From BCD1 sp965230565 (GTDB lineage: Bacteria > Bacteroidota > Bacteroidia > Chitinophagales > Saprospiraceae): a DNA stretch of 64,000 nt. Made by a program: the position numbers and the translations under genes. Numbering within the stretch: the stretch's first letter is position 1; each line of letters opens with the position of its first letter. The stretch is from assembly GCA_965230565.1 (NCBI GenBank), contig CBDDLH010000012.1:1-64000 (forward strand). Direction: 5' to 3'. Shown here in pieces: positions 9,022 to 17,644 of this stretch. A model generated the notes under the pieces. That model made no database searches. It was not told the origin of the DNA and was given only the letters and a program-made list of their open reading frames with translations.

Positions 9022-11205
9022 ATGAAAAAAACGGTTCTTTTCTCCTTCTTCATTTTTTTGACCGTCAATCTCTTTGGTCAATTTCCTGAAAGCTTTGAAG
9101 GCAACACTTTCCCGCCGGAAGGGTGGATTTCTTTTGATAACGGAATTGGCCCAAACTATTCCTGGCAAACCACCAGTGATGCTTTTACCGGAAACTATGC
9201 TGCTTTTGTCCGATGGGAGGATGTGCCTGATGGTATAGCAGAAGACTGGCTGGTAACGCCACAGTTCATGCCTACTGAATCTGCCCATATATTATCCTTT
9301 TATCAAAGTCAGGGTTATGCGGGGGAATATTATTCCGAATACACCGTAAGAGTTTCTACAAACTCCCAGGATAATCCGATGGACTTTGTCATTATCGACA
9401 GCCAGGTGGAGGATGATCTAACCCTATATTTTTCCTTGCATGAAGTAGATCTAAGCGCGTTCATCAATCAGCCAATTTATGTGGCTTTTGTAATGACCAA
9501 CGATGACGGGGACAATTGGCGAATCGACGATGTGAGCTTACCTAGTTGTTCGGCACCAGCTAACCTTTATTCGGAAAATGCCTCTCCAACGGGCGCTGAC
9601 CTTGGATGGGAAGATGAAAATGCCACCTCCTGGAATATTGAAGTAGTTCCTTATGGAACTCTGCCAACGGGCATTCCTGATTTTCAGGGCGTAACCTCAA
9701 ATCCATTTACCTGGACGGGAGGAGATGCCTTTACCCCTTACAGCTTTTACGTTACCGCTGATTGTGGAGATGGCTCTCAAAGTAATGTGAGCGGTCCGCA
9801 TACCTTTGTGACTGGGTGTGCGAGCGATCCGTGTGATTATCAATTCATACTTTCCGACACTTATGGAGATGACTGGAATGGCGCTTATATCGAAGTGCGC
9901 CAGGAAAACATAATTATCGGGTATGTCACCCAAACGGAAGACGGGTTTGGGCCTTTTACCTTTGACGTTCCATTTTGCCCGGAACTCGATTTTTCCCTCG
10001 TCTGGCATTCCGGCAACTGGGACCAGGAATGTATTTTTGAACTTTACGACAGTTGGGGGCAATTATACTTCTCCTTTGCCGCCGGAGAAGCTCCCGAGAA
10101 CAACGAAATTTTCTATACCGGTTTCGCGAATTGTACGGAAGTGACCTGTCGTTTTCCTTCGGATGTGGTTGTTTATGATTATGAAACCAATGGCGCTACC
10201 ATTTCCTGGATTCAAAACGATTCGGAATCCATGTGGGACCTGGAAATCGTTGAGCACGGTTCTTCCCCGACAGGTAACCCCACTATCTCAAATGTAACCA
10301 CAAATCCATATACCTGGACAGGAGGCAGCCCCGGAGCATACTACGATGTTTACGTCAGAGCAGTATGTGGTGAGGATGATGTAAGCACCTGGTCAGTTCC
10401 TGCAACTTTTGCGACCTTATGTGATATAGCTTTCCAGAGTTTTCCTTATGAAGAAAATTTCGATCCAATTGTTTTTCTGCCTACCTGTTGGGCAGCCGTT
10501 TCGAATGGGGAAGGAGAACATTCCTGGAGATCGCAGATGGATGAATCCACAGATGATATTATGGCCATTTGTAATTACCAATATGCGGATCAGGATGAAT
10601 GGCTTATTTCCCCGGAATTTGACTTCTCTGAAATGCCAGGCGTAATGCTTTCCTTTGATTGGAAAACAAGTTATTATTGGATGGTTTACCCATATGACAA
10701 AGGCGATCTGAACCTGAGAGTTTCTCTGAACGGAGGAGAAACGTGGTCCTTCCCTATATGGTCAGAAAACATGGCTGGGGAGTTCCCTACTTTTGAAATA
10801 CAAAATTCGGAAGTCGATCTTTCTGCATATGCAGGGGAACCTAGTGTGTTAATTGCCTTTCAGTATGTTGCCAATGATGCAGCTACGGTATACCTGGATA
10901 ATTTCAGTTTATCCGAGACGGTTGTTGATGTAAACGATACCTATGTTCAAAAATCCGGCGTACTGAGTATTTACCCTATTCCCGGAGACAATGAACTCTT
11001 CATTGATTATATCAGCATGGAAAATCAAAACGTTCAGATTTCTTTAGCTGACTTTTCCGGGAAAAGGATAAATACTTCCAGTTTTGAGGCTGGTACCGGA
11101 GCGAATACTTTTAAAGTAGATATTTCAAGCCTCTCGTCTGGGATGTATAATGCCCTTATTGAGACGGCTTCCGGAACGGTGATTAAAAGGATTGTCAAGT
11201 TTTAA
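9022..11205 (+). CDS. T9SS-exported multidomain protein (cleaved-adhesin and fibronectin III-like domains)
   Basis: 727 residues. After the signal peptide (ending LFGQ) comes a choice-of-anchor/cleaved-adhesin type jelly-roll (residues about 20-175, PESFEGNTFPPEGW to WRIDDVSLP). Two fibronectin III-like repeats follow (each with the WNIEVVPYG/WDLEIVEHG and NPFTWTGG/NPYTWTGG pattern). A Cys-rich insert lies between them and a second jelly-roll spans about 480-630. The C-terminal 80 residues form a type A T9SS sorting domain (LSIYPIPGDN to GTVIKRIVKF), cleaved on export. The protein should end up on the cell surface or secreted. No catalytic motif is visible. Confidence 0.88.
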   Translation: MKKTVLFSFFIFLTVNLFGQFPESFEGNTFPPEGWISFDNGIGPNYSWQTTSDAFTGNYAAFVRWEDVPDGIAEDWLVTPQFMPTESAHILSFYQSQGYAGEYYSEYTVRVSTNSQDNPMDFVIIDSQVEDDLTLYFSLHEVDLSAFINQPIYVAFVMTNDDGDNWRIDDVSLPSCSAPANLYSENASPTGADLGWEDENATSWNIEVVPYGTLPTGIPDFQGVTSNPFTWTGGDAFTPYSFYVTADCGDGSQSNVSGPHTFVTGCASDPCDYQFILSDTYGDDWNGAYIEVRQENIIIGYVTQTEDGFGPFTFDVPFCPELDFSLVWHSGNWDQECIFELYDSWGQLYFSFAAGEAPENNEIFYTGFANCTEVTCRFPSDVVVYDYETNGATISWIQNDSESMWDLEIVEHGSSPTGNPTISNVTTNPYTWTGGSPGAYYDVYVRAVCGEDDVSTWSVPATFATLCDIAFQSFPYEENFDPIVFLPTCWAAVSNGEGEHSWRSQMDESTDDIMAICNYQYADQDEWLISPEFDFSEMPGVMLSFDWKTSYYWMVYPYDKGDLNLRVSLNGGETWSFPIWSENMAGEFPTFEIQNSEVDLSAYAGEPSVLIAFQYVANDAATVYLDNFSLSETVVDVNDTYVQKSGVLSIYPIPGDNELFIDYISMENQNVQISLADFSGKRINTSSFEAGTGANTFKVDISSLSSGMYNALIETASGTVIKRIVKF

Positions 11206-11290
11206 TAGTACTCCTGGATAATTTTATTTACAATGGACATTTTACTCCAATGAAGGTGCACAAGACTATCAATAATCTACAATAACTTTC

Positions 11291-12317
11291 TTATTTATAC
11301 CTTTCTACAAAGTTGGTCACATGCAAATCAAATGCCTCTGGCGTATCGACATGCGGAGCATGAGCACATTGTTCAATTAGAACAACCTCCTTGTCTTCTT
11401 CAGGAGTGGCCAAAAGGCTATAAGTAAATTCCGCAACAGTTGCCGGAACAGCTCCATCTTCTTTTCCCCATAACAATAGCGCAGGAATTTCAATGTTTTG
11501 CACTTCCTCCGTTACATCGTATCCATTCATCCATGGGACATCCGCGTACTGCGTAAAATAATAGGCGAATGAAAAAGGTGACCCCAGAACCAACTCCTTG
11601 TACGGTGTAGGATTTTCTTCCTGGGATTTCTCCCAGTCATAAACGTATCCATTCATACTGCCGGCATATGTATAGGGCTGCCAATCGTTCTCGACCGGAT
11701 TAGGATTTTCTTCATACCAATCAATGATGTACTGGTAAAATTCTGGATCGTTATCATAAAACTCATCAATATGATCCATGATCCAGTCGAATTTAGCCTG
11801 AGTTTCAAATTCATCCTGTATTGAACCGTCCATGTCAATCCACCCATCAAAAAAATGTTGGTTGTCCCCTCTGCCAAGGTAACCTCCTGTTAACACTCCA
11901 CCCCAACTATGTCCGAGTAAAAAATAGGCTTCGGGGTCGTAATTATCTTTAATTAAAAGCGCCAGTTTCTCCAGGTCTTCAATGTGTAAATCAATGGTTA
12001 AGTCATCAACACTCGCTTCTCCCTGTGAAGAACCACTGATACGCTGATCCCAATAAACGAAAGCATACTTCTCTTCTAGCGTTTTAAACCCTTTGGATAT
12101 TGGAAACTCCCATCCGGAGGTTCCTCCGGGACCGCCATGACAGGTAAGAATAAAAATTCCTGATTCTACATTTCCTTTAACCCACACGGGCATTACTGCC
12201 TCTTTATTCTTTAGGTAGAAGAAGTCTCCCTCCGACTGAAATTCTGTTTTTTGACAGGAATTCATCACTGCCAATAGTCATCATTGAAAATATTAATTGG
12301 ACTATTCTATTTTTCAT
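11291..12317 (-). pseudogene. alpha/beta hydrolase of the proline iminopeptidase (S33) type, frameshifted in the signal peptide
   Basis: The catalytic part is intact: CHGGPGGTSG is the oxyanion HGGPG motif, GHSWGG holds the nucleophilic Ser, LLWGKEDGAVP the acidic residue region, and a late CAHAPHVD the His. These are marks of S33 prolyl iminopeptidase-like hydrolases. As written the frame can only start at a TTG (12274). An ATG at 12317 in another frame encodes a good lipoprotein leader, and the two join if one base is dropped at about 12271-12274, giving a leader ending in MNSC. I therefore annotate from 12317. It follows the remains of an outer-membrane protein gene, repeating the outer-membrane protein plus hydrolase pattern. 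Confidence 0.75.
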
Positions 12318-12325
12318 GGTTGTTT

Positions 12326-12597
12326 TTATTTAAAGGTTTTAAATGAATACGTGTATCCCACCTGAATACCCAACCAGGGTTCACTCAGACTGTAGGTCAT
12401 CAGTTGCCATGAGATTTTCGGTCGTAGCCACAGAAAGTTTTCTGAATTTCCTGACTAAAAAAGGTGGATTCTGATCAGGGAAAATTTAAACAGCATGTGG
12501 GAGGCAGGTTAAAGCATGTGTTCATGGGGATTATAAGTTTTAGTCAGGTGAAATTTCAAATAACCCGCCTCGCCGACAACTGTTAAATCATTTCAGG
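12326..12597 (-). pseudogene. remnant of an outer-membrane protein gene
   Basis: The 305-bp spacer before the alpha/beta hydrolase is not empty. Its minus strand ends in an open segment with a barrel-like C-terminus (SEPWLGIQVGYTYSF, stop at 12328-12326). Further upstream, in other frames, come SQEIQKTF and GEAGYLKFHLTKTYNP. At least three frame changes and an internal stop separate the pieces and no start is visible. It is either a decayed gene fragment or a stretch with several base-insertion errors. Confidence 0.4.
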
Positions 12598-12622
12598 TCA
12601 TATTTCAAAATCGAGAATTTTA

Positions 12623-13358
12623 TCAATTGGCATTGACTATAGTTCCCGAACCGGTGATGGTCTGGTTTATGGAAGGATTGCCTTTATAATAAACCATGCC
12701 GGAACCACTGATAGTCACATCCAGAACATCGTTTACAAAAACCTCACAAACTCCTGATCCGGGAATAACCACATCACATTCATCAGTATTGACTGCAAAT
12801 CCATAGTAGTTGCCAGAACCGCTGATTCTGATATCCGTTTTCTGTCAGATTAGGAATATCATTCTGAGCAGTTATTGAACCGCTACCACTGATATTGATG
12901 TCGAGATATTCAAGTCCATCAAATTGATTCAAAAAGATTTCACCGGACCCTGAAATACTTAAATCAAGATTACCCTGATCAGTGAAATCATTGATGACGA
13001 TATCTCCGGCTCCACTTAACAAGACTTCCTCCAAATCAGGAACCGTGATGTAAATGGTCAATTCGTAATCACCGTATCGTCCGTTCTCAAAATCGATATC
13101 ACATACATCTCCGGAAACATTGGTTTTGAGTCTGTCAATGATATTGCCATGTCCGGTAGCGACAACCTCCTGAACGGAGCCTTGAGTAATAACCACATCG
13201 GCACCTTCTTCAAGGTTGATACCGCGAAAATCGGATACTTGTAAAGTTTCTGTAACAATGGGGCCTTCTCCATCGATGCGGAGCACATCCTGATCACAGG
13301 AAGTAAAAGTCAAACCAGCCAAAAGAAGAATCGCTATACTTACATTCAAAAATTTCAT
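12623..13358 (-). pseudogene. DUF2807 (GIN/toastrack-like) lipoprotein, frameshifted near the C-terminus
   Basis: Signal peptide with lipobox TFTSC (Cys20), then a DUF2807 domain: the FRGINLEEGADVVITQG opening and repeating beta-turns LSGAGDIVI, ISGSGEIFL, ISGSGSITA. The frame as given stops at 12783 with an unrelated tail. Dropping one T from TTTT at 12838-12841 (plus-strand view) continues the same pattern (ISGSGNYYG, ISGSGMVYY, ITGSGTIVN) to a stop at 12623-12625, about 244 residues. DUF2807 proteins are surface or periplasmic right-handed beta-structures of unclear role. Its promoter carries operator copy (b). Confidence 0.82.
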
Positions 13359-13413
13359 TTTTTTAGATTTTAGTTAATAATTAAATATGAGCGCTGAATC
13401 ATGATTACAAATA

Positions 13414-13459
13414 CAAATGTATAGGAGATTGTAGGTGGGTGTCCTACTTGTTTTAGTAG
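13414..13459 (-). promoter_or_regulatory. promoter with operator copy (b)
   Basis: CTACT-TGTTTT-AGTAG at 13444-13459 and, 22 nt downstream on the minus strand, the -7 box TACATTTG (13421-13414). It drives the DUF2807 lipoprotein gene and perhaps the hydrolase beyond it. Confidence 0.7.
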
Positions 13460-13507
13460 TAATAAAAAGGCCACCGACGAAACCCTGGTTTGGCTCGACG
13501 TATGGAC

Positions 13508-13547
13508 AAAAAAATAAGACGTAAACAACTGGTTATTTACGTCTTAT
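13508..13547 (-). terminator. rho-independent terminator after the response regulator
   Basis: A 12-bp perfect stem (13514-13525 with 13536-13547, arms ATAAGACGTAAA/TTTACGTCTTAT) with a 10-nt loop. On the minus strand it is followed by seven T residues. It closes the kinase/regulator operon 27 bp after the stop codon. Confidence 0.85.
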
Positions 13548-13573
13548 GCAAAAGGGATCATAAAAAGTGTACT

Positions 13574-14197
13574 TTAAACAATCCCTTCTTTAGAAGCCTT
13601 GACCATCGCTTCTGCTTTTGAGTTGACGTGTAATTTGGAATAGACATTTTTCAGGTGGTAATTTACCGTATTGGCGCTGATGAAGAGGGTTTCTGCTATA
13701 ACTTTATAACTTTTTCCCTCACATAACAATTTAAGGACTTCATGCTCCCGCTCGGTCAGGTCGTACTCCGGGTTTTTAAAACTATTGAAGGAACTAACCA
13801 CCAGCCGGGCAATAGAAGAACTCATCGGGGCCCCTCCCTCCTTGGCTTCCCGGATGGCATTCAGCAGTCTTGTCGGAAATACATTTTTTGTAAGGTATCC
13901 GCAGGCTCCTGCTTTCAAAGATTTGAAAACAGATTCGTCATCTGATTTGACGGTCAGCATGATAAGGTCCATTTTCGGGAGCTGCTGCTTCAATGTCCGG
14001 ACACATTCGATACCTGAAATATCCGGTAATCCGATATCCATCAATGCGATATCCGGCTTCAGTTCTAGGTTACCTTCTATGGAAGACTTACCATCCTCAA
14101 ATACGCCAATACATTTGATATCTTCTGCTTGTTTGAGCATGATCTGGATTCCGTCACGGATATCCCTTTTGTCGTCGGTTATGGTTACTGTGATCAT
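13574..14197 (-). CDS. NarL/FixJ-family response regulator
   Basis: 207 residues from the ATG at 14197 (an upstream TTG is possible). The receiver domain has the acidic pair D8-D9, the phosphorylated Asp54 in LMDIGLPD, and Lys104 in YLTKN. The C-terminal LuxR-type helix-turn-helix (about 145-205) reads LTEREHEVLKLLCEGKSYK and ISANTVNYHLKNVY. It lies 96 bp downstream of the histidine kinase gene on the same strand, so the two form a cognate pair, and a terminator follows. Regulators of this class bind short inverted repeats. The inverted repeat CTACT-N6-AGTAG found before five nearby operons, including the kinase's own promoter, is the likely target (inference). Confidence 0.93.
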   Translation of the reverse strand: MITVTITDDKRDIRDGIQIMLKQAEDIKCIGVFEDGKSSIEGNLELKPDIALMDIGLPDISGIECVRTLKQQLPKMDLIMLTVKSDDESVFKSLKAGACGYLTKNVFPTRLLNAIREAKEGGAPMSSSIARLVVSSFNSFKNPEYDLTEREHEVLKLLCEGKSYKVIAETLFISANTVNYHLKNVYSKLHVNSKAEAMVKASKEGIV

Positions 14198-14205
14198 AAT
14201 ATTCA

Positions 14206-14247
14206 AGTTTCTGGTTGCTGGTTACTGGTTACTGGTTGCTGGTTGCT
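14206..14247 (+). repeat. 7-bp tandem repeat, GGTTGCT/GGTTACT, 5 full units
   Basis: Units AGTTTCT (degenerate), GGTTGCT, GGTTACT, GGTTACT, GGTTGCT, GGTTGCT. It fills half of the spacer between the kinase stop (14294) and the regulator start (14197), inside the transcribed operon. A further partial unit lies at 14284-14295. Confidence 0.85.
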
Positions 14248-14293
14248 GCCCCGACACTGCGTGTACGGGATGTCACTTCGTTCCAGTTGCTGG

Positions 14294-17200
14294 TTATTTT
14301 TTAAAGGACCTATTTTCGATTTCCAGCCAAATGCGGGTTCCTTCTTTTTTGGAAATAAAATGAAGTTCTCCGTTTATCTGTTTTGCCCGTTGAGCCATAT
14401 TTTTCAATCCATCGCCTTTGTAGGCCTGGTCAGTATCAAAACCCGTACCATCATCCTGGAGCATAAAAACCAGTTTCTGGTCCTTTTCATCAATACTCAA
14501 CCAAATATTTCGACACCCTGAATGCTTGAGGGCGTTATGCATGCCTTCCTTAAAAATGAGCAATAAATGCCGTTTATATCGCATCGGAAGGTCCTTATTT
14601 TTAATATTTTCAGCAATTCCCGCCGAATTAAAGTCAATATTGGCATCCTGAAACAATTCCTCTCCGAAATCTTTCAATTGAAGGTATAGATCGTAGAGGG
14701 TATCATTATGAGGGTTCAGCGCCCAGATCAGGTCGCGGGTATTTTCGTACAAACGTGAAGCGGTATCATTAACCTTATCCAGGTATGATGCTGCTTTGCT
14801 TTCCGGTTTCCCAAGTTCGTGTTTGGTAAATTCGCTATACATGGAAATGATAGACAATTTACTCCCCAGTTCGTCATGAAAATCTTCCGAGATATTCTTT
14901 CTCACCCGGTCAATGGCAATTAATCTTTTCATCTCACTTCTATACCTCAGATAAAAGGCCAATCCAAAAAACAAGGTCGCAACGACGGTTATTAAAAGGT
15001 AAAACCAGGTCATTCTCCAAAAAGGACCTTTTATGGTAAAGTGCAATGTATCCTCCAGCACACTGACCATCCCGTCTTTATTGGAAGCAGAAACCCTAAG
15101 GGTATAACTGCCGGGATCCAATTGAGAAAAATTGATCTGACGGCTTGTGCCCAACGCAACATTTCTCAAGGTGTTGGTTCCTTTCAGATTGTAAAAATAC
15201 GTGAGATCGTCGGGGTTTAAGTAGTTCAGCCCGATGTAGTTTACGGAAAAGGACCGCTGGGAAAATTTCAGGTGAAGTGGTTTGCTTTTATCCTTTACAA
15301 GTAAATTATATTTTTCATTATCGGAAGTGGTCAGTTCTGTAAACCAAATTAAAGGGGGGTCCGTACCCCTGTGGATATCCTCAGGGAAAAACCTGGTAAA
15401 ACCCTTTGGCCCTCCGAAGAACATTTCCCCATTTTCAGATTGATAAAAAGATTTGGTATTAAACTCATTACTTTGCAGCCCATCACGGGATTTAAAATTT
15501 TCCACCTTGTCCGATTCCGGATAATACCTGAACAACCCGCTATTACTGCTCATCCAGTAACTTTCGCCTGATGCTTCCTCCAAAACACCATAGATAACCT
15601 GATTTTGGAGGGTTTCCGGAAAATCACTATTGAAGACCACGTCACCATTTACCATTTTAGCCGACATAAGGCCATTCCGGGTACAAATCCAGATGTTTTT
15701 GCGGGAATCTTCCATCAGGAAGGTGATTTGATTGTCGATGAGGCTGTTAGGATCATCAGGATTGTATTGAAAATATTGTGGCTTTGAATCCTCCGGTTTT
15801 TCAGGATCAAAATTTTGCACGACCACCAAACCATGGGACGTTCCTACCCATAGATTATCCCGGGCATCCAATAATACATCGCTGGTTAAAAGCCGGCTTG
15901 TATTGCCCGAAAATGCGCTAAGTTCAATAACGGAAACTTCTTTGTAGTTTTTTTTATCAACTATCGATAACCGTCCTCGCCCTCCTCCCATGAGCAAGTA
16001 TTTTTCAGTTTCAAATATCGAATAGGCTCTTGACGGAATTTCCTGGTCAAGTGAATAATACCTCACCTGGAGGTTATCCGTTTCATCCACGCTTATCTTC
16101 AGGAAACCTCCATGAACACTCGCATATATTCCCTTATCAGCACCTTTGTACAAGGAAGAAATTGTGGTTGCAGATAATTTTAATCCGGGAAGGTGAAAAT
16201 CGTCATAAAACAGGTATTCTTCTTTGGCTTTATCATAGACAAGTAATCCCAGACCCAGGTTTATCCAAATCCTTTTTTCGTCTGTGATAATATGCCTCAC
16301 ATAGGGGTTTGCCATTTCCAACCCTGGAACATCCCTCAAAAAATGAGTATTAAATACCCTGTTGGGCTTATACATTTTTATCACCCCGCCAATATCTGTA
16401 GCCAGCCAAAAAAGATCTTTGTTGACAATATCTTCCAATGCGTGATTGATCCTGTGGCTATACTGAGCATTACCAAATGTTGGTGAAGCTATGGATTGCG
16501 GTTCACCAAGAGTACCATGATCCTTCATCTGGAAAAAAGTCATTTCAAAAGGATTATAAAGTACAATTTGCCCGTTCTCCATTTCTGAAATTTTGTGAAT
16601 CCCCGGATCAAGGAATTGATCAAAATTAGTCAGGACCTTAAGATTTTCCGTTTTTGAATCAAACTGAATAATCTCCCCCGGACAATAAATATAAATGTAA
16701 CCGTTAGAGTGCTCAACAACCGAAAAAACCTTTTCATCTAAAAGCCTGAAGGTCTCTATGGTAGCGGACAATTGGTTTTTTACATTAAATTCCCCGGTCT
16801 CGGTGAGCGGAAAGCGAAAAAGTCCGACATTAGTGGCCATCCAATGAAAATTATGGCTATCATGCAGAAAATCAAATGCAGAAAAATTCAACGTATCTTT
16901 AAGATCGCTACCTTTCTGATAAAAATAAGGCGTCGTCTGAAACCCATTTTCGGAACCACCAAATTGAACACGATAAAACCCATTCATGGTGCCGACCCAG
17001 ATATTATCATATTTGTCCCGGTATAATTTTCTTATTTCCAAAGGTGTTGCATCGGGCGTCAACCTGATTTTCCTGAATTTCTGAGTTGCATTATCATGCC
17101 AGAACAATCCATTTTTTGTTCCAACAAACACTCCCTTCAGGTCAAAAGTCAATAAGGCCATAATTTGATTTGAACCCAAAGAAGTGGTGTCAAACGGAAT

Positions 17201-17413
17201 CTTGCGGTACACTTTGAATTCCTGCCCGTCGTATCTGTTCAGACCGTCGCGGGTCCCAAACCATAAAAACCCCTTTTCATCCTGAGCTATACAGGTTACA
17301 CTGCTCTGAGATAAGCCTTCCTCCACTGATATGTTTTCGTATTCGTACCCCTGTGACATGGCAGCCATAACGATAAAAAACCAGGACAGTAATGTAAAAA
17401 GGACTTTTTTCAT
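14294..17413 (-). CDS. two-component regulator propeller sensor histidine kinase
   Basis: 1039 residues. Signal peptide (MKKVLFTLLSWFF), then about 650 residues of propeller repeats of the Reg_prop kind (EKGFLWFGTRDGLNRYDG, DNIWVGTMNGFYRV, DNLWVGTSHGLVVV, KNIWICTRNGLMSA) forming two periplasmic sensor propellers. A Y_Y_Y domain (about 690-790) and a single membrane helix (about 803-824) follow. The kinase part is of the HisKA_3 class: His846 in DFHDELGSKLS, N-box EGMHNALKHS and ATP-lid DDGTGF. There is no C-terminal receiver or AraC domain, so it signals through the separate NarL-type regulator next door. Its promoter carries operator copy (c), indicating autoregulation. The ligand is unknown; many relatives sense polysaccharides, but no polysaccharide locus adjoins this one. 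Confidence 0.93.
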   Translation of the reverse strand: MKKVLFTLLSWFFIVMAAMSQGYEYENISVEEGLSQSSVTCIAQDEKGFLWFGTRDGLNRYDGQEFKVYRKIPFDTTSLGSNQIMALLTFDLKGVFVGTKNGLFWHDNATQKFRKIRLTPDATPLEIRKLYRDKYDNIWVGTMNGFYRVQFGGSENGFQTTPYFYQKGSDLKDTLNFSAFDFLHDSHNFHWMATNVGLFRFPLTETGEFNVKNQLSATIETFRLLDEKVFSVVEHSNGYIYIYCPGEIIQFDSKTENLKVLTNFDQFLDPGIHKISEMENGQIVLYNPFEMTFFQMKDHGTLGEPQSIASPTFGNAQYSHRINHALEDIVNKDLFWLATDIGGVIKMYKPNRVFNTHFLRDVPGLEMANPYVRHIITDEKRIWINLGLGLLVYDKAKEEYLFYDDFHLPGLKLSATTISSLYKGADKGIYASVHGGFLKISVDETDNLQVRYYSLDQEIPSRAYSIFETEKYLLMGGGRGRLSIVDKKNYKEVSVIELSAFSGNTSRLLTSDVLLDARDNLWVGTSHGLVVVQNFDPEKPEDSKPQYFQYNPDDPNSLIDNQITFLMEDSRKNIWICTRNGLMSAKMVNGDVVFNSDFPETLQNQVIYGVLEEASGESYWMSSNSGLFRYYPESDKVENFKSRDGLQSNEFNTKSFYQSENGEMFFGGPKGFTRFFPEDIHRGTDPPLIWFTELTTSDNEKYNLLVKDKSKPLHLKFSQRSFSVNYIGLNYLNPDDLTYFYNLKGTNTLRNVALGTSRQINFSQLDPGSYTLRVSASNKDGMVSVLEDTLHFTIKGPFWRMTWFYLLITVVATLFFGLAFYLRYRSEMKRLIAIDRVRKNISEDFHDELGSKLSIISMYSEFTKHELGKPESKAASYLDKVNDTASRLYENTRDLIWALNPHNDTLYDLYLQLKDFGEELFQDANIDFNSAGIAENIKNKDLPMRYKRHLLLIFKEGMHNALKHSGCRNIWLSIDEKDQKLVFMLQDDGTGFDTDQAYKGDGLKNMAQRAKQINGELHFISKKEGTRIWLEIENRSFKK

Positions 17414-17474
17414 GTTGACAGTGTCATTCTGAATATCAATTTACAAATTTTGGGTTTATTCCATAAGCATATGG

Positions 17475-17520
17475 CGAAATTAGCTTATTGAATGGAATTA
17501 AGCCCTACTGGTTTAAGTAG
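17475..17520 (-). promoter_or_regulatory. promoter with operator copy (c), before the histidine kinase gene
   Basis: CTACT-GGTTTA-AGTAG at 17505-17520, then 22 nt to the -7 box TAATTTCG (17482-17475), a one-base variant of TAnnTTTG. The leader to the kinase ATG is about 55-60 nt. Confidence 0.68.
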
Positions 17521-17551
17521 TTGAAGGTCTTCATACCATTTAAGATTTGAC

Positions 17552-17601
17552 AAAAACAACCCTGTACTTTGCCAATCCATTTGAGGGGTTGAAGTACAGG
17601 G
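17552..17601 (-). terminator. probable rho-independent terminator of the beta-lactamase-fold gene
   Basis: Arms 17560-17569 and 17592-17601 (CCCTGTACTT/AAGTACAGGG, 10 bp perfect) are followed on the minus strand by GTTGTTTTTG. It separates the upstream hydrolase operon from the kinase promoter. Confidence 0.65.
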
Positions 17602-17644
17602 CTGTGTAACCTTTTAAAGGCAGGCAACTGACGATCCAATTTTG

